Source: Deinococcus ficus (GTDB lineage: Bacteria > Deinococcota > Deinococci > Deinococcales > Deinococcaceae). Taken from it: a stretch of DNA of 64,000 nucleotides. The position numbers and the translations under genes were made by a program. Where the stretch lies: the NCBI RefSeq assembly GCF_003444775.1, contig NZ_CP021082.1, positions 186,001-250,000 of the forward strand, in the 5' to 3' direction. This document shows positions 41,044 to 50,192 of this stretch, in pieces (within the stretch, counting starts at the first letter, position 1; the number at the start of each line of letters is the position of its first letter). The notes under the pieces are model-generated. The model ran no database searches. It worked only from the letters and a program-made list of their open reading frames with translations, and was not told the origin of the DNA.

Positions 41044-42174
41044 TCAGAAGGTCATGAGTTTGCCGAGCAGGGTCACCGCGTCCGCCCGGCTGAGGTGCGA
41101 CAGGCTCAGCGCGGCGAGGACCGCTTTCGACGATCCGCGCGCGCCCACGTTGGCTTTCCCGCTCACGATGACACTGGCGCCCTCTTTCAGCAGGGCCGAG
41201 GTGCCCGCGGCGGGACGCAGGACACCGCGCACGGAACTGGCGACATTCAGGGTCAGGCCGCTGGTTACCGTGTTCGCTTCGCCGGTCAGGGCGAAGGCCG
41301 CCGCGCCGGGGAAGGCGACCTGATCGAGGCCCAGATGTCCGGTGATCAGGGGAGCGTACGCCGCCCTGGGCGCGGCGGGTGTGGCGCCGTTCGTCGTCCC
41401 GTCCCGGACGAACCCCGGGGAGAACAACAGGACCCGGCGGGCGTCCATGTTCAGGTACGCGCTGAGCTGCTCGCGGTCGGTATCGGTGAGGGGGTGGACG
41501 GTGGTGTTCCCGGTGTACCAGAGCACGCCACTGTACCGGGACAGCGCCTGCGCGTCCGGACCGTCCGGTTCGTCTTTGTCCTGCCCGGAGCCGCTGTAGG
41601 GCACCACGGTGACCTCGAAGGTCCGGCCGGAGGCGGTGAGCGCCGCGCGGGCGAACTGGTCCGCGTGGGAATCCGGGGCGTCCGGGTTGTTCGCGGGCCA
41701 GTTGTTGCCTGAGCGGTCGTCATCCACGAGCAGCCAGCGCTCGACGATCACCGTGACCTGCGTGGTGTGCTCGGCGTCCGCGTTCCGCCCGCGGATGGTG
41801 ATGGTGTGCTGGCCCACCGGGACGTCCGTGCCGGCGGTGAGCGTGAGTGCCGCGCCGGACGGGCCGCCGAACACAGCCGTGATCTTCTCCGGGCCGCTGC
41901 CGACGGAAGGTCCTTCGGCCGTCAGGGTCACGGCGGCAGGGGTACCACCAGGTTGCTCGGTCATCACCTGAACAGTGCCGCTCCGGCCGGGATCGATGCG
42001 GATGACAGCGGGTTGCGCGGCGAGCGTGAAGCGGGAGTCGCCGGGCGTGGGGGTCGTGACGGTGCGTTCCAGGCCGACGGGATTCCCAGGCGGCGTGGGT
42101 GGAGTGGGACTGCCCGCGCCAAGGGTCGTGAGCGCGGTGGTCAGCAGGGTCAGGGACAGGGTGGCGGTCATCAT
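41044..42174 (-). CDS. Secreted Ser/Thr-rich hypothetical protein
   Basis: 376 residues with a signal peptide (MMTATLSLTLLTTALTTLGAG) and a Pro/Thr linker. An Ig-like or BACON-like beta region follows ('AAVTLTAEGPSVGSGPEKITAVF', 'VGQHTITIRGRNADAEHTTQVTVIVE'). The second half, 'RWLLVDDDRSGNN' to 'GVLWYTGNTTVHPLTDTDREQLSAYL', resembles ThuA/glutamine-amidotransferase-like extracellular domains. GAGGAGG stands before the ATG at 42174. Its role is unknown. Confidence 0.75.
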   Translation of the reverse strand: MMTATLSLTLLTTALTTLGAGSPTPPTPPGNPVGLERTVTTPTPGDSRFTLAAQPAVIRIDPGRSGTVQVMTEQPGGTPAAVTLTAEGPSVGSGPEKITAVFGGPSGAALTLTAGTDVPVGQHTITIRGRNADAEHTTQVTVIVERWLLVDDDRSGNNWPANNPDAPDSHADQFARAALTASGRTFEVTVVPYSGSGQDKDEPDGPDAQALSRYSGVLWYTGNTTVHPLTDTDREQLSAYLNMDARRVLLFSPGFVRDGTTNGATPAAPRAAYAPLITGHLGLDQVAFPGAAAFALTGEANTVTSGLTLNVASSVRGVLRPAAGTSALLKEGASVIVSGKANVGARGSSKAVLAALSLSHLSRADAVTLLGKLMTF

Positions 42175-42308
42175 GGGTGTCCTCCTCGGTTCGGGACTCA
42201 CCGTAGGCCGGGGTGCATGGCTCCCGGATGGCAGAACGGCCATCCGGGCAGAGCGGGGGCGTGGCGTGGGGCTGACGGCGCCCTGCGCGGCAGTACGATG
42301 CCGGCACC

Positions 42309-42752
42309 ATGACCGTCAAGCGACTGGACCACGTCAGTGTCGTCGTTGAGGACCTCGCGGCGGCAACCGGGTTTTTCACTGCGCTGGGGTTGAGTGTCGC
42401 CGGCCGCGCGCCCGTGGAGGGCGCCTGGGTGGACCGCATCAACGGCATGGATGGGGTGCAGGTGGACATCGTGATGATGCACACCCCGGACGGGCATGGG
42501 CGGCTGGAACTCACCCGCTTCCGTCACCCACCCCTGCAGCCGGCTGACCCGGCGCCGCCCAACATGCCCGGGCTGCGCAGTGTGATGTTCGCCGTGGAGA
42601 GCGTGGACGAGACGCTCGAGCGCCTGCAGGCTCACGGGGCGGTCCTGATCGGAGGGGTTGCCGAATACGCAGGCCGTTACCGGCTCTGTTACGTGCGCGG
42701 ACCGGCCGGGATCATCGTTGCGCTGGCCGAGGACCTCCGCGTGCCCGGCTGA
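42309..42752 (+). CDS. VOC (glyoxalase/bleomycin-resistance) family protein
   Basis: 147 residues with two beta-alpha-beta-beta-beta modules. 'RLDHVSVVVEDLAAATGFFTALGL' gives the first metal His, 'HGRLELTRF' an acidic ligand, and 'GLRSVMFAVESVDETLERLQAHG' the second module. The substrate is unknown: it could be a lyase, a dioxygenase or a sequestration protein. TACGAT ends 9 nt before the ATG. Confidence 0.88.
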   Translation: MTVKRLDHVSVVVEDLAAATGFFTALGLSVAGRAPVEGAWVDRINGMDGVQVDIVMMHTPDGHGRLELTRFRHPPLQPADPAPPNMPGLRSVMFAVESVDETLERLQAHGAVLIGGVAEYAGRYRLCYVRGPAGIIVALAEDLRVPG

Positions 42753-42810
42753 GCGTCACGGGCCTGGGGGCGTGCGTCATTTTGCGGACGTCCGGGGACG
42801 GCCGCCTTTC

Positions 42811-42828
42811 TATACTCGCCCTGAAAGG
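42811..42828 (+). promoter_or_regulatory. -10 box and ribosome-binding site of the phosphotransferase gene
   Basis: TATACT at 42811-42816 followed by GAAAGGA (42823-42828) 6 nt before ATG 42835, an ordinary leadered start in contrast to its leaderless neighbours. No good -35 at 17 nt. Confidence 0.5.
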
Positions 42829-42834
42829 ACCCTC

Positions 42835-43818
42835 ATGCCCCAGGACCTGCCCCCCCTTGACCTGTTCAATCTTCCCCCGGAGGCGGCGTTGCGGCCCCTG
42901 CACGCCCACGCGCCCGTCTGGCAGCTGCAGTTGCCGGGGCGGTCCGGGACTGGAGTGCTCAAACGCACGGCCCGCACGTCCGGGGAGGCGGTGGCGGTCT
43001 GGAGTGGGGCGCTGCGGGACGCCGGGGTGGGCGTGGTGGCGCCGGAACGCGCGTTCAGTCCGAACCCCCGGACGCGGGTGACGTCGGACGGGGAGGAGCG
43101 GTGGGTGATCTATCCCTTCGTGGAGGGGCGCCCGTACACGGGAGCGCCCCGGGAGATCCGGTCGGCCGGCCGGCTGCTGGGGCAGATCCACGCCTTTGAA
43201 GCGGAGCGTGACTTCGGCCTGAATGTGCACGCCTCGGCCCGCGCCTTCCCCCGGGAGAGTCTGGCTATGGACGCCGAGGTGATCGTGGAGCACGTCCGGC
43301 AGGCGTTCCCGGAGCAGGCCGGGCGCTTGGAAGGACTGCTCCTGGAGCGCACCGAGCGGTACCTTCAGGCGGCCCTGCCACGGGTGCAGGGGGAGGCGCT
43401 GCCGCTGGTCAACTGCAGCTGGGACCACAAGGCCGCGAACCTCGTCTACGTCACGCCGGACGCGCCCGTGCTGATCGATCCGGACAACGCGGCGAGGCTG
43501 CCGAGGGTGTACGACCTCGCCATCACCGCGCTGTCGTTCCCGCTGGACGGCACACTGCACCGCGGCCCGCAGCGCCTGTGGACGCCCGAGGAGTGGCAGC
43601 GGTTCCTGGCGGGCTACCTGGAGTTCGTGACCTTCACGCCGGCGGAACGGGCCTGCTGGGCGGACGTCCTGCTGTGCGCCTGGATGGATGAGTCCCTGTG
43701 GCAGCTGCAGGACAGCGCGGACGCCTGGCAGGACCCGGCCCAGGAGCCGCTGCTCCTGGAACTGGCGCTGCTGGACGCCCCGTTCCGCCTCCCGGCAGGC
43801 GGGGGGCGGGCCTCTTGA
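42835..43818 (+). CDS. APH-family phosphotransferase (CHO-kinase/homoserine-kinase-like fold)
   Basis: 327 residues. A small N-lobe ('WVIYPFVEGRPYTGAPREI') leads to the catalytic loop 'VNCSWDHKAANLVYVTPDAPVLIDPDN', with the family's HxxxN and the metal-binding DxD-like 'IDPDN', then 'ARLPRVYDLAITALSFPLDG'. The family phosphorylates small molecules (choline, homoserine, aminoglycosides, fructosamines). The substrate cannot be assigned, and antibiotic resistance is not implied. Confidence 0.85.
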   Translation: MPQDLPPLDLFNLPPEAALRPLHAHAPVWQLQLPGRSGTGVLKRTARTSGEAVAVWSGALRDAGVGVVAPERAFSPNPRTRVTSDGEERWVIYPFVEGRPYTGAPREIRSAGRLLGQIHAFEAERDFGLNVHASARAFPRESLAMDAEVIVEHVRQAFPEQAGRLEGLLLERTERYLQAALPRVQGEALPLVNCSWDHKAANLVYVTPDAPVLIDPDNAARLPRVYDLAITALSFPLDGTLHRGPQRLWTPEEWQRFLAGYLEFVTFTPAERACWADVLLCAWMDESLWQLQDSADAWQDPAQEPLLLELALLDAPFRLPAGGGRAS

Positions 43819-43830
43819 GGCGCGTGCCCG

Positions 43831-44631
43831 TCAGGGACTCATGACCTCGAGGTCGCAGTCCTGCAGGGTGGGCGTGGGGTCTGCCTTGCCGGGTTCCTGC
43901 AGGTAGATCATGCCGGCGTACCCGCTGCCGGCCTGGTCGGCGGGCGTAGTCACGCAGGACAGCCGTTCCTCGCCGATCTGAACGGTGATCACGCTGCCCT
44001 GGTTTCCGGGGAGGGTCTGGTGCTGCGCCCGGTAGGCCCGTCCGGTTTCCACGTCGTAGGCCGCGCCCGCAGTGGCCTGCCCGGCTGGCGCGGGCGCGCC
44101 CCACACGACGTTGTACCGCGTCTGGATCAGGCCGTTGAAGCCGAGCTGCCACACCTGCCGCAGTTGCGGTTGCGGCAGGGCCGTGAGCTTGACGAACAGG
44201 TTCCGGTGCGTCCGGCTCACCAGGCAGCCCTGAGGCAGCGGCTCGCTGCCCTGCGCGGCCTGCCGCACGCTGCGCCCCGCGCTGGCCTGCGGGTACACCG
44301 GGGGTGGCGTCTTGGCGAGGGGCACCCCGCACGCGTACCGGGCCGGGCCGTCCTCGAACACGATCCAGGCGACGTCACCCTGGGCGTACAGGTACCCGTT
44401 CAGGGCGGCCCCGGTGAGGGCGGGCTCACCGGTCAGCCGCACGGGGGTGAGGCGGACGATCAGCCGGCTGCGGTCCGCGGTCCAGTCAGTGGCCCGCACC
44501 TGGTACGCCGTGCCCGGCGTGCCCGGCTGCTGCAGCAGCCAGCCGGTGCCGGGCACGGCGGCGCTCAGCCAGGACTGCGCGGAGGCCGGGACGCCGCAGC
44601 ACAGCGCGGTCAGGCACAGGAGTCGTTTCAC
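43831..44631 (-). CDS. Secreted hypothetical protein with several Cys
   Basis: 266 residues, GTG start. Signal peptide MKRLLCLTALCCGVPASAQS. The mature part is beta-rich with Cys in 'YACGVPL', 'PQGCLVSR', 'RLSCVTTP' and 'LQDCDLEV' that could make two disulfides. No family. TACACT (minus strand, 44643-44638) ends 6 nt before the start codon, another leaderless gene. The gene stop faces the phosphotransferase stop, 12 nt apart. Confidence 0.75.
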   Translation of the reverse strand: MKRLLCLTALCCGVPASAQSWLSAAVPGTGWLLQQPGTPGTAYQVRATDWTADRSRLIVRLTPVRLTGEPALTGAALNGYLYAQGDVAWIVFEDGPARYACGVPLAKTPPPVYPQASAGRSVRQAAQGSEPLPQGCLVSRTHRNLFVKLTALPQPQLRQVWQLGFNGLIQTRYNVVWGAPAPAGQATAGAAYDVETGRAYRAQHQTLPGNQGSVITVQIGEERLSCVTTPADQAGSGYAGMIYLQEPGKADPTPTLQDCDLEVMSP

Positions 44632-44756
44632 CCGTTCAGTGTAAAGCGCGTCTGGTCCGGGCGTGCATGGCGTTGCGCCGCGCCGTACGTGGAACCTGTA
44701 CGCCTTCCCGGGCCCGGCTTGTGGAATACCGCGTCCGAATCGCTGGACACCCCGGC

Positions 44757-44785
44757 TTGCGCCGTTCCGGGGGCGTCTTTATGAT
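44757..44785 (+). promoter_or_regulatory. Promoter with well-spaced -35 and -10 boxes
   Basis: TTGCGC (44757-44762), 17 bp spacer, TATGAT (44780-44785). Transcription would start near 44792, giving a ~340 nt leader before the lipoprotein gene at 45132. The leader contains a hairpin at 44814-44833. Confidence 0.6.
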
Positions 44786-44813
44786 GCTTAAGGCCAGATC
44801 AATTTGCCACAAT

Positions 44814-44833
44814 CCTCACGTTTTCGCGTGAGG
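44814..44833 (+). promoter_or_regulatory. Leader hairpin downstream of the promoter
   Basis: CCTCACG, 6-nt loop TTTTCG, CGTGAGG, about 20 nt after the predicted transcription start. No T-run, so it is more likely a 5'-stabilising or protein-binding hairpin than a terminator. The rest of 44834-45131 holds no supported gene. Confidence 0.5.
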
Positions 44834-45131
44834 GATCACTTTGCCGGGGTGCGCTCCTGGGCCGCCCGGCCTTCAACGTGCCTGTTCCGTCAGGCAGGGA
44901 GCTCCGTCTTGTCCTTCTTCTCTCCTCCGTCTGCTGCCCCCGCTCCTGCCCGCCCCAGCTACCAGCCGCCCACGGTCCGGTCCCTCGGGCCCTGGCAGGC
45001 GGTAACGCTCGCCTACTCCGTGCCGATCGGCCCGGGCGGCCCTCCCGTCACCCGTCCCCTTTGAAGCGCGCCGCTTCCCGGGCCCGTCACGCGGCCCGGT
45101 CCTCTCCCTTTGCCTGTCCCAGGAGCCGCCC

Positions 45132-47771
45132 ATGACATCCCCCCGAGTTCTGGTCCTGCTGGGCCTGCTGGCGCTCGCCGCCTGCGGTCCCGGCCCGGTC
45201 ACTCCGCCCCAACCTCCCGTGACGGCGCCCGTCACGGAACCGCGCCCGCTGGGCCTGTACGAACTGAGCCTCACCGGCCTGAACGGCCCCTCACCGGCCG
45301 GCGTGATCGTCCGCGCCGGACTGCGGGGCCAGGCGGCGGAAGTGCAGGGCCTGCAGTTCACGCCCATGTCCTTCGGGACCTACACCGACGAAACGGCCCG
45401 CGTCCGGTACCTTCGCGCGTCGTTCCGGGTCACGAACGGCAGCGGCCAGGCCCTGACCCGCCCCGTGTTCGTGCCGGTGGACACCGACGGTCAGGACGCC
45501 ACGACCGGGACCACGCCCTTCAAGGGCGTCCAGTACTTCGACGGCAGTGACGCCAGCGGGCACGCCGCGCGCCTCACACTCGACACGCCCCACCGCCTCA
45601 ACAGCCTGACCGGCACGCCCGAAGTCGACCCGGACGCCACGCCCCTGGTGCGCGGCCTGGACACCCGCGGCCTCGTCGTCACGGCGCCTGCGGGCACGAC
45701 CGTGACCCGCGTCTTCGAAGAAGGCTGGCAGGGCCGGTCCGTGGCGGCCGGCGGGGAGCAGATCGTCACGTTCGCCACCCGGATTCCCATGGCGGCCGCC
45801 GCCAGTCAGGATCCGTTCCGGTTCCGGCTGGTGTTCGCGGTGATCGACGACCCCGCGCTGCAGGGCGGGGACTCAGCGGCCCCCACCGTGCAGGTTCAGG
45901 CGACGCCGGCCACGCTGACGGCCGCCGGGACTGTGACGCTGCAGGCCGACGCCAGCGACGACCAGGGCGTGACGAAGGTCGACTTCTACGACGGCGAGGT
46001 CCTGCTCGGCACCGACCGGGAAGCGCCCTTCGAGTGGACAGCCGCCTACACAGCCGCCGACAACGGCGAGCGCCGGATCCGCGCGGTCGCCACCGACCCC
46101 AGCGGAAACGCCGGCGAGGGCCGGACGACCTTGACCGTCGCCATCGCCCCACCGTTCCTGGGCAGCGGCCCGGCCACGCTCACGGCGGACCTCGTGCGCT
46201 CGAACCGCGGGGAGGCGGTGACCGGCTCCAGCGTCCGGCTGTACCGCAGCGGGGACCGCAGCCGCGTGCTGGCCGAAGCGCAGACCGACATGTCCGGCGC
46301 CGTGCAGTTCAGCGCAATTCCCGAAGGAACCTACGACCTGGTGTTCAGCAAGGCCGGCGCGGCCGGATCGGAAGTGCTCGGCGCGGTCGCCACGGCCGGC
46401 CAGCCCCGCCGCCTGAAGGTCGCGCAGTTCGACGCGCAGAACCCCACGGCGGACACGGCCGTTCCCCAGCTGGCCCTCCTGACGCCCACCGCGCTCGACA
46501 GCCAGGGCCGCGCCGCGGACTGGAAGGCGCTCACGCCCGGCACCGTGATGAACGGCGCCGCGCAGCTGCGCGCCTACACCACGGCCGCGAACACCGCGCC
46601 CCTGCTGCTCAAGTACCTGATGTTCTCCCTGGTGTCCTTCGACGCCTCCGGGCAGATGGCAGAACTGCGCGGGGCGCTGACGTCCATCGACCCCGGGCAC
46701 GTCACGCCCGGCCCGGACAGCCAGGACAGCGGGCAGGTGACCCTCGACCCGGCCGGGCTGAGTGGCGACGTGTTCGTGCAGGTCTCCGCGCTGGACTTCA
46801 ACAACAACCGCTCGGCGTACCTGGTGCCCGTCCGCCTCGAGCGGGCCGGGACGCCGGGGACGGTCAGCGCCCCCACCGGCGTGAGTGCCGTCGGGTACAC
46901 GCTCAGTGAGCGCCTGAACTACATCTACCGCGCGCCGGGCACAGACCTGACGCCGCAGGGCGCCCGGCCGGACTCGAACAGCTGGGTCAGCGTGTCCTGG
47001 GACCAGCCGGCCAGCACGGACGGGCTGACCGGGTTCCGCGTTCTGCGCGCCACGGCCAAAGAAGGCCCCTACGTGGAGGTGGCATTCGCGGGGACAGCGC
47101 AGTGCAGCGCGGCCACGCGGCGCTGCACCGCCAGCGACAACACCGCCACGCTGGAAGTCGGCCAGGACTACTACTACCGGGTGAAGGCCCTCGGCACGGA
47201 CGAGGCCGTAAGTGCCGCGCCGGACCGTCCGAGCACGCACCTGCTGCCGCCCTTCGCGCCGCAGCTGCTCACGCCTGGACCGGACCAGACGGACGTGGAC
47301 CTGCTGCCCACCTACGCCTTCAAGACGAACGCCTTCGCGGGCGGCGCCACCGGCCTGCGCGTGGACCTGCGCGTGAGTGACACCTTCACGGCCGCCGTGA
47401 ACAGTGACGCGCCCCCCCTGCGCGTGCTCCGGCAGAACGGCACGTTCAGCGTCACCGGGGTCGGCACGGACACCCGCGACTACAGCCGGTGGGTGACGTA
47501 CGACGCGGCCACCGACACCCTGAAAGTCCCGCATGACCTCACGCGGGTGCGCTCCGGGCTGACACCCGTCGCCCTGCAGGCCAACCGCCGGTACAGCTGG
47601 CTGCTGCACCGCGCCTACGCCTACCGCCTGCAAGATCCCACCCAGCCGGAATCGGCCACGAACCCCGTCGTGGCGTACGCGGTGTACAGCGATCCGGACA
47701 CCACCAAGGTCGTGCCTGGCGGCGTCACGCAGAGCGTCAGCGCCGTCCATCACTTCATCACCCGCCCCTGA
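45132..47771 (+). CDS. Large Ig/FN3-type surface lipoprotein
   Basis: 879 residues. Lipobox LAAC at ~15-18 (MTSPRVLVLLGLLALAAC). Domains read as: an N-terminal beta region to ~250 ('YLRASFRVTNGSGQALTRPVFVPVDTDG'), a bacterial Ig domain ~255-340 ('LQADASDDQGVTKVDFYDGEVLLGTD'), a CnaB/carboxypeptidase-regulatory-like unit ~345-430 ('SSVRLYRSGDRSRVLAEAQTDMSG'), a middle beta domain, and an FN3-like unit ~610-690 ('VSVSWDQPASTDGLTGFRVLRATA'). The ligand is unknown. AGGAG precedes the ATG. The protease gene follows 10 nt later, so the two form an operon. Confidence 0.85.
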   Translation: MTSPRVLVLLGLLALAACGPGPVTPPQPPVTAPVTEPRPLGLYELSLTGLNGPSPAGVIVRAGLRGQAAEVQGLQFTPMSFGTYTDETARVRYLRASFRVTNGSGQALTRPVFVPVDTDGQDATTGTTPFKGVQYFDGSDASGHAARLTLDTPHRLNSLTGTPEVDPDATPLVRGLDTRGLVVTAPAGTTVTRVFEEGWQGRSVAAGGEQIVTFATRIPMAAAASQDPFRFRLVFAVIDDPALQGGDSAAPTVQVQATPATLTAAGTVTLQADASDDQGVTKVDFYDGEVLLGTDREAPFEWTAAYTAADNGERRIRAVATDPSGNAGEGRTTLTVAIAPPFLGSGPATLTADLVRSNRGEAVTGSSVRLYRSGDRSRVLAEAQTDMSGAVQFSAIPEGTYDLVFSKAGAAGSEVLGAVATAGQPRRLKVAQFDAQNPTADTAVPQLALLTPTALDSQGRAADWKALTPGTVMNGAAQLRAYTTAANTAPLLLKYLMFSLVSFDASGQMAELRGALTSIDPGHVTPGPDSQDSGQVTLDPAGLSGDVFVQVSALDFNNNRSAYLVPVRLERAGTPGTVSAPTGVSAVGYTLSERLNYIYRAPGTDLTPQGARPDSNSWVSVSWDQPASTDGLTGFRVLRATAKEGPYVEVAFAGTAQCSAATRRCTASDNTATLEVGQDYYYRVKALGTDEAVSAAPDRPSTHLLPPFAPQLLTPGPDQTDVDLLPTYAFKTNAFAGGATGLRVDLRVSDTFTAAVNSDAPPLRVLRQNGTFSVTGVGTDTRDYSRWVTYDAATDTLKVPHDLTRVRSGLTPVALQANRRYSWLLHRAYAYRLQDPTQPESATNPVVAYAVYSDPDTTKVVPGGVTQSVSAVHHFITRP

Positions 47772-47781
47772 AGGAGTTCCC

Positions 47782-49992
47782 ATGACCCGAGTGACCCTCG
47801 CGGCGCTGAGCCTGACCGCGCTGCTTTCCGCCTGCCAGCAGCCCGCCGTGACTTCGCCGCCCGCCCCGCCCGCCGTGGTGGGTGCGCAGCCCACGCCGGA
47901 CATCGCCCCGGACCGCGTCGCCGAGGACGCCCGCACCGGTCAGCGGTACGTCACCGACCATCTGGTCGTCGGCCTGGGCGGCGCAGCAGCCGAGGCCGTG
48001 GCCCGGCAGGTCGGCGGCGTGATCATCGACCGCCTGCCGCAACTGGACGTCGTGGTGCTGCGCCTCCTGGAGCGCGACTCGCTGGAAGCCGCCCGGGAGC
48101 TGGGCGAGCAGGGCCTGGTGCAGTTCGCCTCGCCGCAGCAGGTGTGGCAGCCCGAGCCCTACACCCGGCAGAGCGCCCGTCCTGACCTGGGCGCCCTGGC
48201 CGTGAATCAGGTGTTCGACGGGCTGCCGCAGTACGCGCTGGACAGCGAGCACCTGAACGCCCAGGCCGCCTGGGACGCCGGGTTCACCGGCCAGGGCGTC
48301 ACCGTCGGCGTGATCGACGATCCCGTGGACGTCTCGCACCCGGACCTGAGCGCCAACTGGGGCGGAAAGGCCTACGATCCCAAAACCGACCGGACCTACA
48401 CCACCGCGCAGGCCTGGCTGGACGCCGTGGACACCTTCGGCGCCGCGCCCCAGCCGGTGGACCAGCGCGTGGACACCAGCCTCGAACACGGCACCGCCGT
48501 CGTGTCCACCATCGCCGCGGCCCGCAACGGCACGGGCCTCGTCGGGGTGGCCCCTGACGCCCGGTACTTCACGGCCGCGATGTTCCAGCCGGGCAGCGTC
48601 GGTTCGGCCGGCGTCGCCAAGGCGATCATCTGGATGACCGACAACGGCGCCCGGGTCATCAACAACTCCTGGGGCGGCGCCGGGTACGACCCACTGATCA
48701 AGCTGGCCCTGGACTACGCCCTGGCCCGCAACGTCACCGTGGTCGTCTCCGCCGGCAATGATTCGCGCGAGTACTACCAGCGGCCAGCGCTGTTCGCCGG
48801 CGTGATTCCCTCCGCGGCCCTGGCCATCAACAACACCCGGGCGACGTTCTCGTCGTTCGGCCGGCACATCAGCGTCGCCGCGCCCGGCAGCGACGTCCTG
48901 ATGACCGCGCCCCTGTGGATCAACAGCGACGGCAGCCGCAAGAGCGGCGCGACCCCCGAAGGGGGCAGCGGGTACGTCCTGATGAGCGGCACGTCCTTCT
49001 CCGGGCCGTACACCTCCGGCACGGCCGCGCTGATCCTCGGCGCGCGTCCCGACCTCGATCCGTACCAGGTGCGCCGCCTGATGGAGGACACCGCGGACGG
49101 CCGCGTCGGGGAGAACCCGGACGGCTTCGACAAGGGCACCGGGTACGGCCGCATCGACCTCGGCGCCCTGACCCGGCGCCTCCAGTCGGGCGTCATGCCC
49201 GAGCAGGGCGGCACGCTGAAGGTCGTGGTGCAGTACCTCAAACCGGACGGCACGACCACCGTCCTGACCCAGCCTTCGGACGTGATCATCGAGAAAGACG
49301 GCGAGCACGGCGCCATCTACGGCGCGCAGACCGACAGCCGCGGCGCCGCGCAGTTCCTGGCGATGGCGCCCGGCACGTACACCGTGCGCGTGGGCGGCCC
49401 GGACCTCGCGGCCGACCCGTCCGCCACCGTCCGCGGCACGTACACCGGGAAGGTCACGGTGACGTCCGGCACCACGCCCACCACCGCCCAGCCCGTCACC
49501 ATCACGCTGGACAAGGGCTACGTCGAGCCGGTGGTGGACACCTACGAGCCCAACGACACGCTCGCGACGGCCGCGCCCATCGCGCTCGGGGAGCGCACGA
49601 AGACGGCCCTGATCTACAAGGACACCTGCGCGAGCACCTGCACGCCCGCGGCCGGCGACGTGGACTTCTACCGCTTCGAAGGCAAAGCCGGGCAGAAACT
49701 GAACGTCACGCTGTTCGACAAGTACCACCCCACCCAGCCCATCGGGAACGTCTGGGCCGTCGTGTACATCCGTGACGCGAACGGCGTGACCCTCAAGGAC
49801 GGCCTCGGCAAGGCCCTCAAACCCAACATCACCACGAACGTCCTGAGCGTCACGTTGCCCAGCGACGGAACGTTCTACCTGCAGGCCGGCACGTACAGCC
49901 ACCTCAACGCCACGAGCGGCGAGCAGCCGTACACCGGGTCCTTCACGAACAGCAAGGGCAACCTGTACGCCCTGGAACTCAAGGTGCAATAA
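47782..49992 (+). CDS. S8 (subtilisin-like) serine protease lipoprotein
   Basis: 736 residues. Lipobox LSAC at ~15-18. An inhibitor-like prodomain ('RYVTDHLVVGLGGAAAEAVARQVGG') precedes the catalytic domain ~165-470 with Asp in 'VGVIDDPVDVSHPDL', His in 'SLEHGTAVVSTIAA', the oxyanion Asn in 'VVVSAGND' and Ser in 'LMSGTSFSGPYTSGTAAL': an intact triad. After it come a CnaB-like repeat ('SDVIIEKDGEHGAIYGAQTD') and a C-terminal PPC-type beta domain ('DFYRFEGKAGQKLNVTLFD'). It would act at the cell surface and sits beside other exported protein genes. AAGGAG before ATG. Confidence 0.94.
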   Translation: MTRVTLAALSLTALLSACQQPAVTSPPAPPAVVGAQPTPDIAPDRVAEDARTGQRYVTDHLVVGLGGAAAEAVARQVGGVIIDRLPQLDVVVLRLLERDSLEAARELGEQGLVQFASPQQVWQPEPYTRQSARPDLGALAVNQVFDGLPQYALDSEHLNAQAAWDAGFTGQGVTVGVIDDPVDVSHPDLSANWGGKAYDPKTDRTYTTAQAWLDAVDTFGAAPQPVDQRVDTSLEHGTAVVSTIAAARNGTGLVGVAPDARYFTAAMFQPGSVGSAGVAKAIIWMTDNGARVINNSWGGAGYDPLIKLALDYALARNVTVVVSAGNDSREYYQRPALFAGVIPSAALAINNTRATFSSFGRHISVAAPGSDVLMTAPLWINSDGSRKSGATPEGGSGYVLMSGTSFSGPYTSGTAALILGARPDLDPYQVRRLMEDTADGRVGENPDGFDKGTGYGRIDLGALTRRLQSGVMPEQGGTLKVVVQYLKPDGTTTVLTQPSDVIIEKDGEHGAIYGAQTDSRGAAQFLAMAPGTYTVRVGGPDLAADPSATVRGTYTGKVTVTSGTTPTTAQPVTITLDKGYVEPVVDTYEPNDTLATAAPIALGERTKTALIYKDTCASTCTPAAGDVDFYRFEGKAGQKLNVTLFDKYHPTQPIGNVWAVVYIRDANGVTLKDGLGKALKPNITTNVLSVTLPSDGTFYLQAGTYSHLNATSGEQPYTGSFTNSKGNLYALELKVQ

Positions 49993-50004
49993 GCTTCTCC
50001 AGAA

Positions 50005-50040
50005 GCGGGCAGGCGGAGGGTAACCCTGCCCGCGTTTGCA
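50005..50040 (+). terminator. Terminator after the S8 protease gene
   Basis: GCGGGCAGG (50005-50013), 11-nt loop, CCTGCCCGC (50025-50033), then GTTTGC. Perfect 9 bp stem; short T-run. Confidence 0.75.
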
Positions 50041-50192
50041 TGTGGGCATCAGCGTGTCAGGGCTCACCTTTTTCACCGCACTTCGCGCTTGTCTCAGAAC
50101 AGCGGGCCCGGCAGGAGTCAACCGCCGGCGCGGACGTGCACCTTCCCCGTGCGGCGGGAGCGTCCCGGCCCGACCTGCAGGAGGTAGCACGC

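Noticed and set aside
42835..43818. Aminoglycoside-resistance gene
   Set aside because: It has the APH fold motifs, but the family covers many small-molecule kinases and nothing marks an antibiotic substrate.
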